Assembly (NCBI RefSeq): GCF_005239225.2
Contig: NC_133299.1
Location: 6,328,967-6,392,966 of the forward strand
Origin: Populus alba
Taxonomy: Eukaryota > Streptophyta > Magnoliopsida > Malpighiales > Salicaceae
Direction of reading: 5' to 3'
Length of the DNA: 64,000 nucleotides
The position numbers and the translations under genes are program-made. Below the pieces are notes generated by a model. The model made no database searches. It was not told the DNA's origin and was given only the letters and a program-made list of their open reading frames with translations. Below, piece by piece: positions 47,082 to 60,640 of this stretch; position 1 is the stretch's first letter; every line of letters starts with the position of its first letter.

Positions 47082-50000
47082 TCAATCTGATGGGAGAACA
47101 GTAAGGTAGTAGGGATATCCCAGGCTTGTCCCTGAAGACTGTGTTCTCTCTCCGACATTTTCATGATCTTTAACTGGTTGAAGATTCCAATTCAAAACAT
47201 AGTTTGACAAATCATATGTACCAGGGGAGAACACGCATATTTGAAGAGGAATTTCAGTTGTGGATAGCGGCTTGATTTGGACTCCGGTTGAGCTTGACCC
47301 GGACCAGATGAATGGAGAGACACTTTCTGGTAATAGTGACTTTCTAACATGGTTTCTGAGTGCTTCAGATTCAATTTTACTGTCCTTCGCTAGTGACACA
47401 TCATGCCACCCAACTTGGTTTCCAGAAGCTTCATCACTCAGCTGATCACTAATGCTGGTGGAATCAAGGGTCTTTAAGACTATAGATGCAAGAGCATTCG
47501 ATGAGTTGTAGATAGTCATCCTAAAATTTATTTCGCAAAATGAGGAAGAAAAGTTGTGATGTCTGGTTCGAGGCCCATCAACTACCCATGTTATTGGACT
47601 CGTGCTCGCAGTGCTGTAAATGGAAATAATAATTAACAACTAGATGATTGAAGAACGTACAGAAAAAACAGAACAGCCACTGCAAACCAGAAGCGCTTTT
47701 GTATATTCTTGCCTGCAATGGCATGCATGATGAGAAAAGACATGATGTGCGTCTGCAACTCCAGGCTGGGCATTGCTTTTTAGTGGCCGAGAGATCAAAA
47801 TAAAGTCCACTGCATTTTCAGCTTCCTGATACATGCAAAAACAGAAGGCTCAAAATGACCAATAAAGAAACAAAGGCAGTGCAAGGAAATGAGATGAGTG
47901 ATCACAACCAAACATAAAATATTAACCGCCATTATTGTTGCTTACCTGCAATTTTGATTAAACAGAGCACCCAAAACAAAATAAAAAAATCCTAGGCTTG
48001 ACACTTACTACAGCTTGTAAAGGATGTCCAAAATTGTCACTCAGAATTTTGACCAAAAAAAAACAAGGTGGCTGTGCAGCTGTGTTGGTGGTCTAGGTGG
48101 TGATAGTGATGAAAATGCTGACACTACCAAAAATAGCCACCGCATTTGATTGTCATTCGGATTTTACCAACCTGATTAGAAATTCCATGCTGCAACCTTT
48201 CATAATCGTGGAAACCAGCCAAAGGTGATTTGGATGTATCAAAGGGAGCTCCTTTGCTACCATCAGGAACCAAACTTACATTGCTTCCAATGTGAGGGAA
48301 AAGAGATGAGGTACTTTCTTCAGTACTTAATGATTTCCTACAATTCTGAAGATGAAGAATAATTTAATTTATCAGCTTAAAATGCGGAACATAATTAGGT
48401 GAAATTTAAAGGGCCATGAAAATGAATTTACAGGGCTATGGCAAAACACAATAGGAAATACTATCCATGTACAAGTTAGCAGTAAGCACATCAAGTTTCG
48501 CACTAAACAACAGAACAAGGAAGTAGAAGAAGATAGGAGAGAAAGAAACGTTTAATCTTTGAGAAAGGAAGAGGTCAAAGGTCAAAGGTCAAAGGGCAAG
48601 GGAAGGGCAATTTCAAAAATGCTTAACCTGAAAATGCAGATTCTTGTACCAACCTTGAGCACAAAGAAACATGAAAATGCTTGGCCAGCAATTAGAGATT
48701 GTGAAGGGAAGATTGTATCGATGGGTTGAAGCAGAGAAATTTCCCAGTGGCTTCCAATGGTTGATAGCTGATTAACTTGGATGCTCTCTGAGTTAGTTTT
48801 GTTGACAACATCCATGTGCACAAGGAACTCTTGCAATCTTGACGGATAGGGACTGATTTTAAATGACACATCCAATGATGGTAGTACCTATTGGAAAAGA
48901 TTTTTAATTAATCACATTAGATAAGTAGAAAGTGTTTGATCAACAAAGAGAAATCACATGCATCACCAACTTAATGATAGTTGGTTCTTAACAACTGAAA
49001 GACGAACAAGAGCGGTATCAGTATTATAATATCTATATAGCACAAGTATAAATTATTCTGAATTCATCCATGACAATATTTATCTTGATATCAGAAAGAA
49101 AAGCCATTCAATATTTCGCATTGATAGCTCTAGAAGCTTGGTATGAGCTCGAGCTATTATTGGGATTATAAATAGTATGAAGCATGAAGAAAAGACAACA
49201 AATCCCCATCATATTCAAGCACATACCTGCAAATTATAATGCATGCGTAGAATTCGGTATCTCATGGCACTTGATAGATCTCCCATCTCATAGTATATTA
49301 CTACTTGCAAGGAGATGTTTCCAGGAACAGCAGCCCGAAACCAAAGAGGCCACAATAGTGGATTTTCCCCTTGCACTGAGAGATCCTGGAATACAAAGGC
49401 AACCGCAAGTATATAACTAAAAATGGCAAGATAACAATTTAATGTTAAATGCCACAAACCAATGCATAAGGTGAAAGTCTGACCTCTGGAAATAGAAAAA
49501 CACCATGAGATGCTATTTTTGGATTAGCAGGTGGGCTAACATTTGTTTTCTTCTCTAAGCATGCAGGAAATTCTAAATCCAAATCTTCTTGTTTCCCAAT
49601 ATTTAGGAATCTAGGATGGCTGGTCTTCATTTTCAAATTCTGCCAAGAAAGATTATAAACAAAGTTAAAACAGAAAAGACACTAGAAGCACCCGTTCATT
49701 AATGCATCTTACTAATAGACAGTATTTATGCTAGCATTTTCAGGAGAAATTAACAAAGCCTGACATATAGGCAAGTTGGGTTCTTCCTTTCACTCAAAGT
49801 TACCATGGTAATTTGTGGCAGTCTAAGAGATTAAGAAACTTTTAAAAAATAATAATAATAAATTGTAGCAGTCTAGCAGATTAAGAAACTTTCAAACATA
49901 AATATTCTTTTAAAAAAAAAAAGAGCCATTATCCAATTCGGGCACCATCAACTGAGGTCTTGGAATGGAAAATTTGGAAACCATCCTAACCTTCAACATT

Positions 50001-53000
50001 TTTGGATGAAGTGGGTACTCATAAGAATCAAATTTGTGCCTCTACAGCTGTAGATCCAAAACATTTACCAAGTATAATATTAAGACACTGAAATCATCAA
50101 AGCAATCTTTAAAAGGTCAACATGATTCAATTTTCCAAATCACAAGGTTGCAATACAATAGCCATTGGGGTCACAAATACAAGAAGCATGCTTCCCAATA
50201 GCACACAAAGTACATTATTCATTAGGACACTTGAATGATGGGAAAAAAGCATACCTTTACAGAAACTTCTGATCGGTTCCTCAACTCTAAAACAAGATGC
50301 TGTAAATGTCCTGCATATGCCTTCTCAGGTAGAGCATGAATGAAGCCCTCAAGCTTGGGTAGACTCTAGACAAGAACGAATATTTTAAAAAATTGATATT
50401 CCAACTTAATCTAAATAAAAAAAAATCGAAAGGCGCAGTGTGGGGGGGGGGCGATGTTGGTACCTGGATCACTATAAACTCCAAGTAATTGCTGGGTGAT
50501 TGCTTAGCTTTCCTTCTTCCCTTTGCAATTTTCTTTTTCACATAATTAGACCCAAAACTGTAAAAACCAACCACAGAACCTGACAATTTCCATCTGACAC
50601 CAACAATTTTTAGAATGCCTTCTACTTTGGGAGTAACTGTTAGTTGCACCTGAAAGGAAAAATAGGATTGTCAAAACATGACTTCCAAAAATGACAGTGA
50701 CTATTGAGCAAAATATCTTAGGAGAGCTTCGTATCAAAGAGAAGTATCTATGATCATCGACAAGAGGACAGTAACTATGACTATTGAGATAGAGAAACCA
50801 ACTGGACTCTTAAAGAGATAGGAAAACATCCACATTGAGAAATGTCAGTATAGTAAGTTTTGGTTTACACTATCTTCAGTGCTATATTCTGGTTTGAAGT
50901 ATTTTCCATATGGACTGCCTATGACAAATAATCCATTTTGGTTTGCGCTATTAAAGTTTTGGTTTATCAAACTACAGAAAATGTGGGTGGACAAAGAAAC
51001 AAATTCAAAGGGCCTTCCTCCAATGGCAGAACCTGAAATAAATTTTGGGGTGTGGGTGCCATAATTATGTACTTGTGCTTACATAAAATTTTCATTGATT
51101 TGTACATTAATAGAACATAGAAATGCATAAAAATATTATAATCTAACTTTGGACCATATCATATCCAATTTGTCATTCAAAGAAATTAAACCCAAGAAAG
51201 AGGACTAGCTCCATCCAAAATTGAAATTCATTACAATATATTATAATTAGAATTGCAAAATCATTCATTCTTGAAAAAATCAATAAAAGGAAAGAAATAA
51301 GAATTGCAACATTATTATATTTCTATTAGGGAAATAATTGCAAAAAAGAAAAAATCAACAATAGCATCGAATAGAAGTGAGAATATTTAATTTGAATTCA
51401 TTTTAAAACTATATAGATGTGTCATAAGTATTTGAAGAAAAGATATGAATCTATAAGAAAACTGAAAGTAGTGACTAGTTCTTGCATGCCTCAACGTCAT
51501 TACTAGTTCTTATACCTTCTTAAACATGGTCATTTTTGTCAAATATATTTTCCAAAACAAAATTATTATTTGGAAATCATCATTACGACACATTTGTTAA
51601 CCTGGTTTCTTCACGAATTTTTAAAGTGAGCAGCACACGCTAATATTTGATTAACTGGCAACAATACCACTTACAAAATCTATGCAGTGAAATATCGCAC
51701 AAAGGTATCATACAAATAGTGATGCACTTAATTCTCTCTTTCACATGCACCAGAAAACAGGGATAACACACCCTGACTCTAAAATGTTCAGAAAATTTCA
51801 AATGTGTTAAGTCACTGCAAATTCATTCAACAGTTCAAAGAAAGCACTCACCAAATTGGCTTCACCCCCTCCCAGTGAGATGTTGACCTCAGACAAGGAA
51901 AATGAGGAAGTGTCTGATATTATCTCTCTGCAGTTAGCGAGCAAAATTAAGTTAGCAGTTGTAACAATGACACTGAATCAAGGAACACCATAGGAGGAAA
52001 CTGGTTTGAAAGCAAACAAAATGTAGGAAAAGATTGTGAAAAGGTTCGCACAAATACCTCAAGTTTTCATGTTCTTCATTATTCCAGATTCCAGCAGTTG
52101 AGCAACTTGCATCTGCGTCAACATTAAAATTGTGATCACCTGTTTTCGTTTTCCTATGAATTTACCCCTCATCCAAATTGACAAAAGAAGAAAGAAGGAA
52201 AGAAAATTTAGAGATAACTGCTTGTAACTCACCAGAATTCGTTTCATCTGATGTTGCGGAAAGCTCACATATCAAAGAAACACTAGAGATTGAAATAGGG
52301 ATTTCCAGGGGGTTCTTAAATTCAATAGCGATCTTTATTGCTTCTGCAGTCACAAAATAAATGAATGTTATGCCACTAAAGGCAATACAACAGAATGAGG
52401 CCCCTTAGTCCCTTCTTTTTTTTTTGCACCTGGTACTGATTAACAATCTTACATAATAAATAAGCAATCAAAACCCTTTTTTTCCAATATTTCCTGTTCT
52501 CGGTAACAAACAAAACTAGACATGGACTCTCAAAATATTTTTCATGTATTGCTGACAGAACAACACTCTTAAATAACTTGTATGCATTATGAATCTGAGT
52601 CTTCATCAAAATTCAAGTCCAAAACTAACATGCAGTCTCAAAATATTCTTCATGCACTGCAAGTATTATTCCCGACAAAACAAAACTCTCAATAACAAAA
52701 TTCAAATCCAAACACCACATGAAGTGTCAGTGACAGAATTTCACAAGCTGTGTGCTCTTAATGACCCGTATTAAAAGAAAACCTCCAAATAATATTATGC
52801 ACAGAAACTAAGAAACATTCAGTTTTGCTGCTATGCAACCCTGAGTTGAACATAGGCAAAAAATAAGCAAAATCAAATTTTTTCATTCCTAACATATAGA
52901 ATAATGTATTTATAAAAGAAGATTTACACAATTTTCCATTGAACAATATCACCTTCATACCTCCAGCCACACAGATGTTTGATTCTTTATGTTTCGGTAA

Positions 53001-56000
53001 AAGCTTTGATTGTAGTTCCAGCCAATTAGTCCTGGCAGTAGGCAATGACGGGATCATGTCTTCCTCCAATGAACGCCAGACACTTTCTTTAACACTGGTC
53101 TGGTATGTTAAAAAGGAAAGGTAGCATCAGCTATAGTTGATCATCTAAACCACTTTCAGAATTCAGAGTCTTCCAATTGAAGAGACAATAAAACTACAAC
53201 TATGATAATCATAATCATAAATATATTGATAGCAGCAATACAAGATTTTGATATCTTCGCGAGATACTTTATATGAGCAGTGTTCATTAGGATATTTGGT
53301 GCTGTTTACACCACCAACACACTTGATTTAGGTTAGGAAAACCTAAAAAGTATAGATAATAACAACACATGATATTTGATATGTTAAAAGATGCTTTGCA
53401 CATTCCAGTGAAATTTTAATTAGTACTTGTGGCCATGCTTACAGCACCAACAAACTTGACTTCAAGTTATTTCTTAACCAACTTCATAAATCCAAAAGGT
53501 TTAGTGATAAAACCCTGAGGTCATGTGCACATCAGGCTCATGTGCACATCAGGCTTAAGATACATAATGCACAGAATCAAAGATTCATGGAATCCCCTCC
53601 TGATAAATAGCATCATTTTTCGATGTCTTCCAAAGAGTCAGAGAGACAGAGAGAGAGAGGGATCTGTGTTCGGTGTATAAATATAGCAAATGCTAGGGCT
53701 GATGCATGTATGCAACCAAACAAATTTAATGATATCAATAAAACAAAGGGGAGAGCAGGAGAGGCATCTTAAAAAGATATTAGGGAAAGGTTGACATTTA
53801 TAGATTACAGAGTAGTAGAACAACATACTGATCCAGGCAATGCATAGGTTCGATGGTCTTCAAAATCAACCTTAAGCGATGAGGTGTTGATGACAGGCAA
53901 CTGAAGTGTTAATACCTCAAATGTTTTCCCTGCTTTCTACATCATCCAAGATGAATTGTCAAACTCAGGGAAATGGGAAATCGGAAAAATAAATACCACC
54001 TATATCAAATTAGGGTTAGAGTCTACCATTTAGAAATAGCAGTCACCTGAACAATTTGAAGAAATTCTCTGAGGAATAACTCCTGTGTTGCCTTGGACTG
54101 ATGGCTACAGGCCAGGACTTCCAACATATGTGTGAAAGCAACATCATACATCCCAAGAAAACCATAACACCTATGTTAAATAAGCCCTGTTAAAAAATTG
54201 TGCTTTGCAAATTCTGCAGGCCCGGCATGTTAAACTTCATTTGGATCAATTTGAAATAACTTACTGGCCAATATGGAAATGAACATGATCTTTGATGTAG
54301 CTCCATGGGGTTCCTTTATATACTGAGACAGCGTTTCTATATGTACGAATTGCATGTTTAATCTACAAGAGGAAGCAGCAAATATCTTAAGAAGCCGCAT
54401 CATGCAATTTGCTATAATCAGATTTGTGCATAAATAAAATAAGTACCTGGTCACATTTTTTATACCGATCACCAGAAAGAACAAGATGAAACCCATACTT
54501 GTGCAACATAGGTGGTTGGGACAACAAGTAGCAATAAGATGCTTGCTCAAGCATGACAGCTGAATGTAACAGTTCCTGCAAAAAGATAATTCTCGGTAAA
54601 AAATAAATCCACCCTCATTCATTTTTTATTTTATAAACAGTGGGCAGTACCTCACTGCAAATGCGGAAGTAAACAGTGGCAGCCTCTTTAAATTGATCTT
54701 TCATCTTCAACATTTCTATCCACCAAAGACCACAGCGTGTAGCATATTGTCGACCAGAAGACCCAAGTTTCTGTAGTAAACCAAATTCGATATACTTAGA
54801 CAAAAGTTGAAAGAGTACATAACTAGGTGGCATTTGTTGTTTGATTCACTTGGCCGGAATAAGTTGCCAGATTAATAGCATCATGTGTAAATACCAGCTC
54901 CATTGTGTTAGCCCAGTGGTCATATAAAGCTAAGTAAACTAACCACCCTTTCTCTGCTAAGTTACAAGGCCTATAAACGAGTTGCCTGTGTGTCATTTTA
55001 AATAGAGCAAAATGCAACCAAGAGGATTTATCCACAATGATGAAATAGCTTTCTTCCTTATATCGCAAGATCAAGGATGAAGCAAGAAAAAACACACATA
55101 CTAAATAAGTGTTAAAAGCATTTTCCATGCAATTATCTGCTTCTTTTCTTGATTGATCCAACATAAAGTACGTAAGCCCCATCATTTCCTGCATGGAACC
55201 AATGAAACAAATGAAGAATGTCGCTAGAGGAGATGATTCACATGTTGAGATAATATAGTTTGAAGAAATATCAAGAAGAAAATAAAGGAACTTCTGGTAG
55301 GCAGGCAAAACACAGAATTTTCCAGGCAATGACAGACTAACCAAGCATTTCCCAAAACATATATGATACACATGGCATATAAAAGTTACAAGAGCTGAAG
55401 ATGCTTCAAAAACATGGTTTTGCACTCAAACATTCTGGTAAAGAAAAGTTTGTTTAGTACAATCACCAATTATCACACAGAGTAAGACCCCAAAACAACA
55501 AAAGGCTAGAGTAAGGAACAAAAAGGCATAAATATAAATAAACCACTCCGTGTTTTTCCAACAATAATCACACTACCATCCCAGATCCACCATATGAAAT
55601 CACATGGTATTTTTACAGCCTAGAAAATAGTCATCAAGAGTAGCAAACAGAAAATAATTATAGAAACAAAATTTGAAGATACCTGCACACCAGCATAGCG
55701 CTTCCAAGCTTTATCAATCTTATAATCTGTGGAAATAAGGCGATAGTTTGATAATGCCAGTTCATAATCTCCTAACATGAATGCATAGTCACCCAAAACT
55801 CTGATCTGAGACTCGACGGAGCTATAGGTATACCTTCAACAGTGAACGTAGAAACCTATATTAGGGAAAATTTGCATAAAATATGGAGCAAGCTTTGGCA
55901 TGAAAAAAAAAGAAGGTATTTTTTAAACATACATGGGTCCATTGGAGGAATCTGGTGTGTCTTCTTTCCCTTTTCTCCACCATAAGTTTTTAATTTGGTT

Positions 56001-58432
56001 TCTAAAGCCTTTCCTTGTAGCAGAAACCTAGCCATGATAAATTATGATTTGAGAAAGAAAAAAAAAGGAATCATAGAGACAATAAAAAAAATAGTATTAA
56101 TAGCTAAGATTTCAGAGTAGTGCAAGTGAAAGTAAGCAAGCCCCCTAGTGAGAAGATTCAAAGTACAAAGGAATGCTGGAGATTCCCTACCTGCTGATTG
56201 AGCACACGAACTCTCTGCTCCATGTAAGGAATGATATGTTTAGACGATAATTCTTGTATTAAATCCTTTATCTGTTGCCAATTTGTAGGGTATATTTGTT
56301 AAAAGCTCTACAATAACTCACCCCAAAATAAAAGAGAAGGAAACAAAAGAAAATATATAGTTTACACCATATGCTAACAGTGATAAAAGCAATTTACCTC
56401 ATTAAAATCATCAATGTTAAGATAACGACCAAGATCCTGACTAGGTGAAGAATCAAATTTCTGCCAATGTCACAAAAGTAGATAAGGCCACCATCTTAAT
56501 CTTGCTCATTGTGTCCAATAACTCAAGACAGAGAAACGAATCACGTGGTAAAATATTTTCAAAGCATGAAAAGAATATATGATACAAGAAAGTAGCTTAC
56601 ATAAGGAGCCCAAGGATTATCTTGATGTTCTATCTGCTCATCTTGAGAAGAATTAATGCAAAGTAAATGACAGCCATTAAAGCCAAACGTATTTTTCATC
56701 TCTGTTAGTATTTTAGTTGCCCTGAAATCAAACAAATAAAATTTTAAAACCCATCAAAAAAACATTAAGAGTTGTAAAGACTTGCCTAAAAGAGAGAAGA
56801 AAAAAATCTTAGCAGTGTGAACTGTAGTTAAAATGTTATTTAAAGGAACAAAATGCAGGATACAATACCAAATTAACAAATTGATATTACAAGTAACAAA
56901 TATAAAGTTTGGCCCCTAGAGATACGCTTTTTAGCAGAAAATGGATTGAAATGGAAGATTCTGTTAAATGCACTGAGTCAAAAACAGGACGAGGCATTGA
57001 CTCAGAATAATAACCGCAAAGATTTAATTATACAACCAAACACTTGCCCCTATCTATTGTTCTTGTATCGTATACTTAGATAATACCTTCTAACATAAAA
57101 AGAAAGGAAAGAAAACCATACTTCTCTGAGGGACCATCTTTATTATCATGCACCAATACATAATGTTTCAAAATCTTTGGGTCCATTGCACCGTCATTGA
57201 GAAGGGAAGGCAACTTGTTAGTGTTAAAAAGGTCCACAAATTTGTTGATAGGCTGTTCATCCTTTGAAGAAACAACTGAAACACCTACATATCAAATTAG
57301 AAATAAATTCAGGAATGAAACCCAAAATGGTTTTATGATTACAGTAACCAAAACCTTGAAGAACTATCATCCCATTAGCCAAATAGCCCATGTATCATGC
57401 GTGTGCATGTGTAGCCCAAAGAAAAAGGGGGAAATAAACAACAACCCCAATTCCTATCAATTTTCAAAGCTTACATGCCACAGGGTGGTCAAAAGCCTCA
57501 TGCTCGGAAAAGGAGACAGTACGTACAAGCTCTTTATTGAAAATCTCAAACCAAGATGGTGAAATTTCAGATTTGGAGCCTGCACAAATCACAATTCAAA
57601 TGCACCAAAATGATTCGATAAGTTAAAATCTTAAATAAATTTCATTAGTTAAAAGCATCTAAACTAAAAAAAATTAGCAGATGCAAAGGAGCAGAAAAAT
57701 AGAATATAAATTAGCATCAAAGTCGATAAAAACATTCACCTCTGCAGAAATAATTCAAATGAATTAGAAAAAAAAAAGTTAAATGAAATCGTACACAATT
57801 GATAAAATAGCTACGTGTTGACAAATTTACATTCTCATACAGTGAACTTACTTGCAAGTATATTGCTAATATCTAGAGGATCAGTGGACAAATCCGATCT
57901 ATCCTTCTCTCCTGCCTCAGTAATAACCTGCTTTAATCGCTCCTTCGCTACCTAATTCAACAAGAACATAATCAAAATGCCAAAATTGCAGTTCGGTTTC
58001 ATCGAGAATAAAATTTGACCTAATCTAAATTGTAAATCCAAAATTTAATTTTTTTAAACTACCAAACAAAACGACTACCACGATATCCGGTTGCTTAATA
58101 TCAGACTCATAAAATAATCTCAATTTGAACTTCTGTAGCCTGTATGGCTGATCACTCGAAGTCCGTACAGGCACTGCATTTAACAAAACCAAAGGAACAA
58201 TCTCAACTTTTACTCTCAATTAGCTTCAAAGATTGTAGCATGAAATAGCTAGTGAAGAGAGCGAGAGCTAACCGTCGATGTTATTGAAGTCGCAAAAGGG
58301 ACTAAGCATTTCGATGAAGGAGAGGCTGTTTTTGAGGCAAGATTCTTCTACCAGGGGTGTACGGAGGACCATGACCACCGGAGTGATCTCCTCCAACAGC
58401 ATTTTACCAAGTGAAGTCTTCGCCGGATCCAT
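47082..58432 (-). CDS. TRAPPC8: TRAPPC8 / Trs85 subunit of the TRAPPIII tethering complex, 28 exons
   Basis: TRAPPC8/Trs85 directs the TRAPPIII complex, an exchange factor for Rab1/Ypt1-type GTPases, to early secretory and autophagic membranes. Exons (-): 58432-58273, 58173-58079, 57951-57852, 57579-57475, 57284-57122, 56721-56601, 56460-56398, 56271-56191, 56027-55933, 55833-55683, 55188-55102, 54770-54651, 54575-54447, 54362-54265, 54170-54047, 53936-53829, 53099-52961, 52343-52233, 52139-52058, 51927-51852, 50649-50464, 50365-50255, 49639-49484, 49385-49227, 48887-48654, 48345-48172, 47825-47713, 47613-47082 (TGA). They sum to 1,291 codons with every phase consistent, giving 1,290 residues, close to the Arabidopsis protein I recall. 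It starts MDPAKTSLGKMLLEEITPVV; recognisable blocks are RVRVLNQQVSATRKGFRNQI, MMGLTYFMLDQSRKEA and KATQELFLREFLQIVQ. Intron 27 has a GC donor. The exon 2 donor could be 3 bp further on. Confidence 0.93.
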
Positions 58433-60640
58433 GCCGTCAAAATTACCGGGTGGCTCCCTCGCTGAGTTGACTCGGATTTGGTTTCGATCAGATCTCTTAA
58501 TTCTTCTCTGCGTCTGGTGCTTATGGAGGAGGGAGCTGGCTAGCGTAAAGAGAATGACGGTGGCCCGTTTTGTTTATTAATGGACTGGACTTTCGGCTTG
58601 ATGATCCATGGACTTATTTGGATCCCCGTTTCACTCTCTTTCAGGGTGCCATGGTATTTTCACTCTCTTTTTAGTAAATAAAACGTATTAGAATTACAAA
58701 TACAAATTACATTATATTACAATTAAAATTACAAATTACAAATTACATTACAATTACAAAAAAAAAAAACTAAATAAATTCTTTTTTGGGTCCAAAACTT
58801 TATTTTTTTTATTTTTCAATTTTTTTTAGATTTGAGAAAGAAAGTCATCAAATTCTAATGATAAAAAAAAATATATTATTTAACACCAATTGTGACCACC
58901 AACATAATCAATCTTAGTGTAAATAGGTTTCATTTAATGAATTTAGTTCTATTGGGTTGTTATTTCACCTTGAAATTGCATGGGATAGTAGATCTTATCT
59001 CAAAACGTTTTTAGATTTTGAATTGATTCTTTATTTTTTAATCATTTTTTTGGGTTTTGAAGGTAAAAGGAGGTTTATTTAGATCTAGAGTGTGTATTTT
59101 AGGTGTATTTTTGTCAAAATTAGTTTAAAATGAATTTTTAAGTATGAAACACCCATAAATCGATTTTCCAATAACCCTTAATCTCCGAAATTAAGGCAAA
59201 ACAAGTGACGTGTCACATGATTTATTTAAAGAAAAAATGGGACAGGCAACTTGTTGTCTTTCTCTTATAAAAAATATTATCAAAGCTCAAGCGCGTGGAC
59301 CTAGGCTGACAGACACGTGCACCTTGGCTATTCTTATTAAGATTGAGGTGCACTGGATCACCCAAGCCTGCACGTCTAGAATTTTTTTCTAAATACTTTG
59401 TTTTTTTTATTATTATTAGCTTAATTTCATCCTTTAATTTTTATTTTTTTTTATCATATTACCTACTTGTCCAGAAAATAAAATTAAGAACTATCAAATA
59501 TTTGTACTTGTTGCATTATAATTTTATTTAATTATTTTTATAAATTGTAAGATGCTATAATTATTAAAAACAATTGTCAACTATTGCAAGACAGAGCAAT
59601 ACATTAAATATTTTCATTGAAAATTACAAATATTTTTAATCAAATATTATAGTAATTTCATTATTTTCTCGATCATGATAATTATTTTTAGAATTACATG
59701 AGATTGTTAGCATGTGCTATGTTGCGGATCATATTAGGTTTTTTTAGCCAAAAAAAAAAAAACAAAGCCAAACACTGCTAATATATTCTCTAGTAGGGGA
59801 AAAATTTAAATAGCATGGGAATTGACCTGCTATGACCTGCTCAACTTGGTTAGTCCAAAGACAATATGAATGATTAAATGAAAAGCAATAAAAATAAATG
59901 TTTTCAAAATCAAACACCAACAAAATGATAAAAAAATTTATGCGAGACTTAGAAAACCAATTTGAAAATAAACTAAAATATTGAATGCTAAAAATGAAAA
60001 AAAAATTAATTGAAATTGAAAAAACAGACTAAATTGTATCAATGTTTCAGTGTGCTATATGAGAGAGAACAATGTAGATTCACACATTTTTCTCTATTCT
60101 TTTGTTTCAAATTTTTTTCCACTTTAATGCCTCAATTTGTTTTTCTTTTATTTTTTTCATTTATCGTTGCTTTTCTATGGGATTGGTTATGGTGATCTTT
60201 TTTTATGTTTGCGTACAAGGGCTTTGCATTGTTAATGGGAATATTTTGTTGCTAGATTTAGCAAATCAAGATTCATTTTTATTGAATTATAAGAATTAGA
60301 GCTTTGAGGACCGAATTTAAAGCTTGAACAAATATTGAGTCCTTTTTGTTTACTAACACTAGGGGCTGATTTGTACGATCAAGGTAAGTTTTTTTTTCTG
60401 ATCCTCAACTTTTTTTTTAATTAAATCCTCTCAAATTGAATTTGTTTGGGAATTGACTCAATAGTTTATCTTATTTACCTTGATACAGGGATTTTGTATT
60501 ATCAAGGGAAAAAATTAGTGCTCCATTTTACAAAATAAAATAAAATTTAGCTAATTTAAAACAACTAAGTGTCAGGGGACCAAAATTGAAACTAAAACAA
60601 ATATAAAGACTTTATAAATAAGTTTCACAAAGAGGCTATT
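58433..60640. other. TRAPPC8 upstream region and AT-rich DNA, no gene seen
   Basis: Just upstream of the start codon lies a moderately GC-rich promoter stretch (to about 58600). It is followed by AT-rich DNA with an (AAATTACA)n-like run at 58690-58760 and many homopolymers. No exon or element terminus was recognised. Confidence 0.5.

Noticed and set aside
57197..57562. 121-codon plus-strand open frame
   Set aside because: It lies antisense across TRAPPC8 exons 4 and 5 and their intron and resembles no family.
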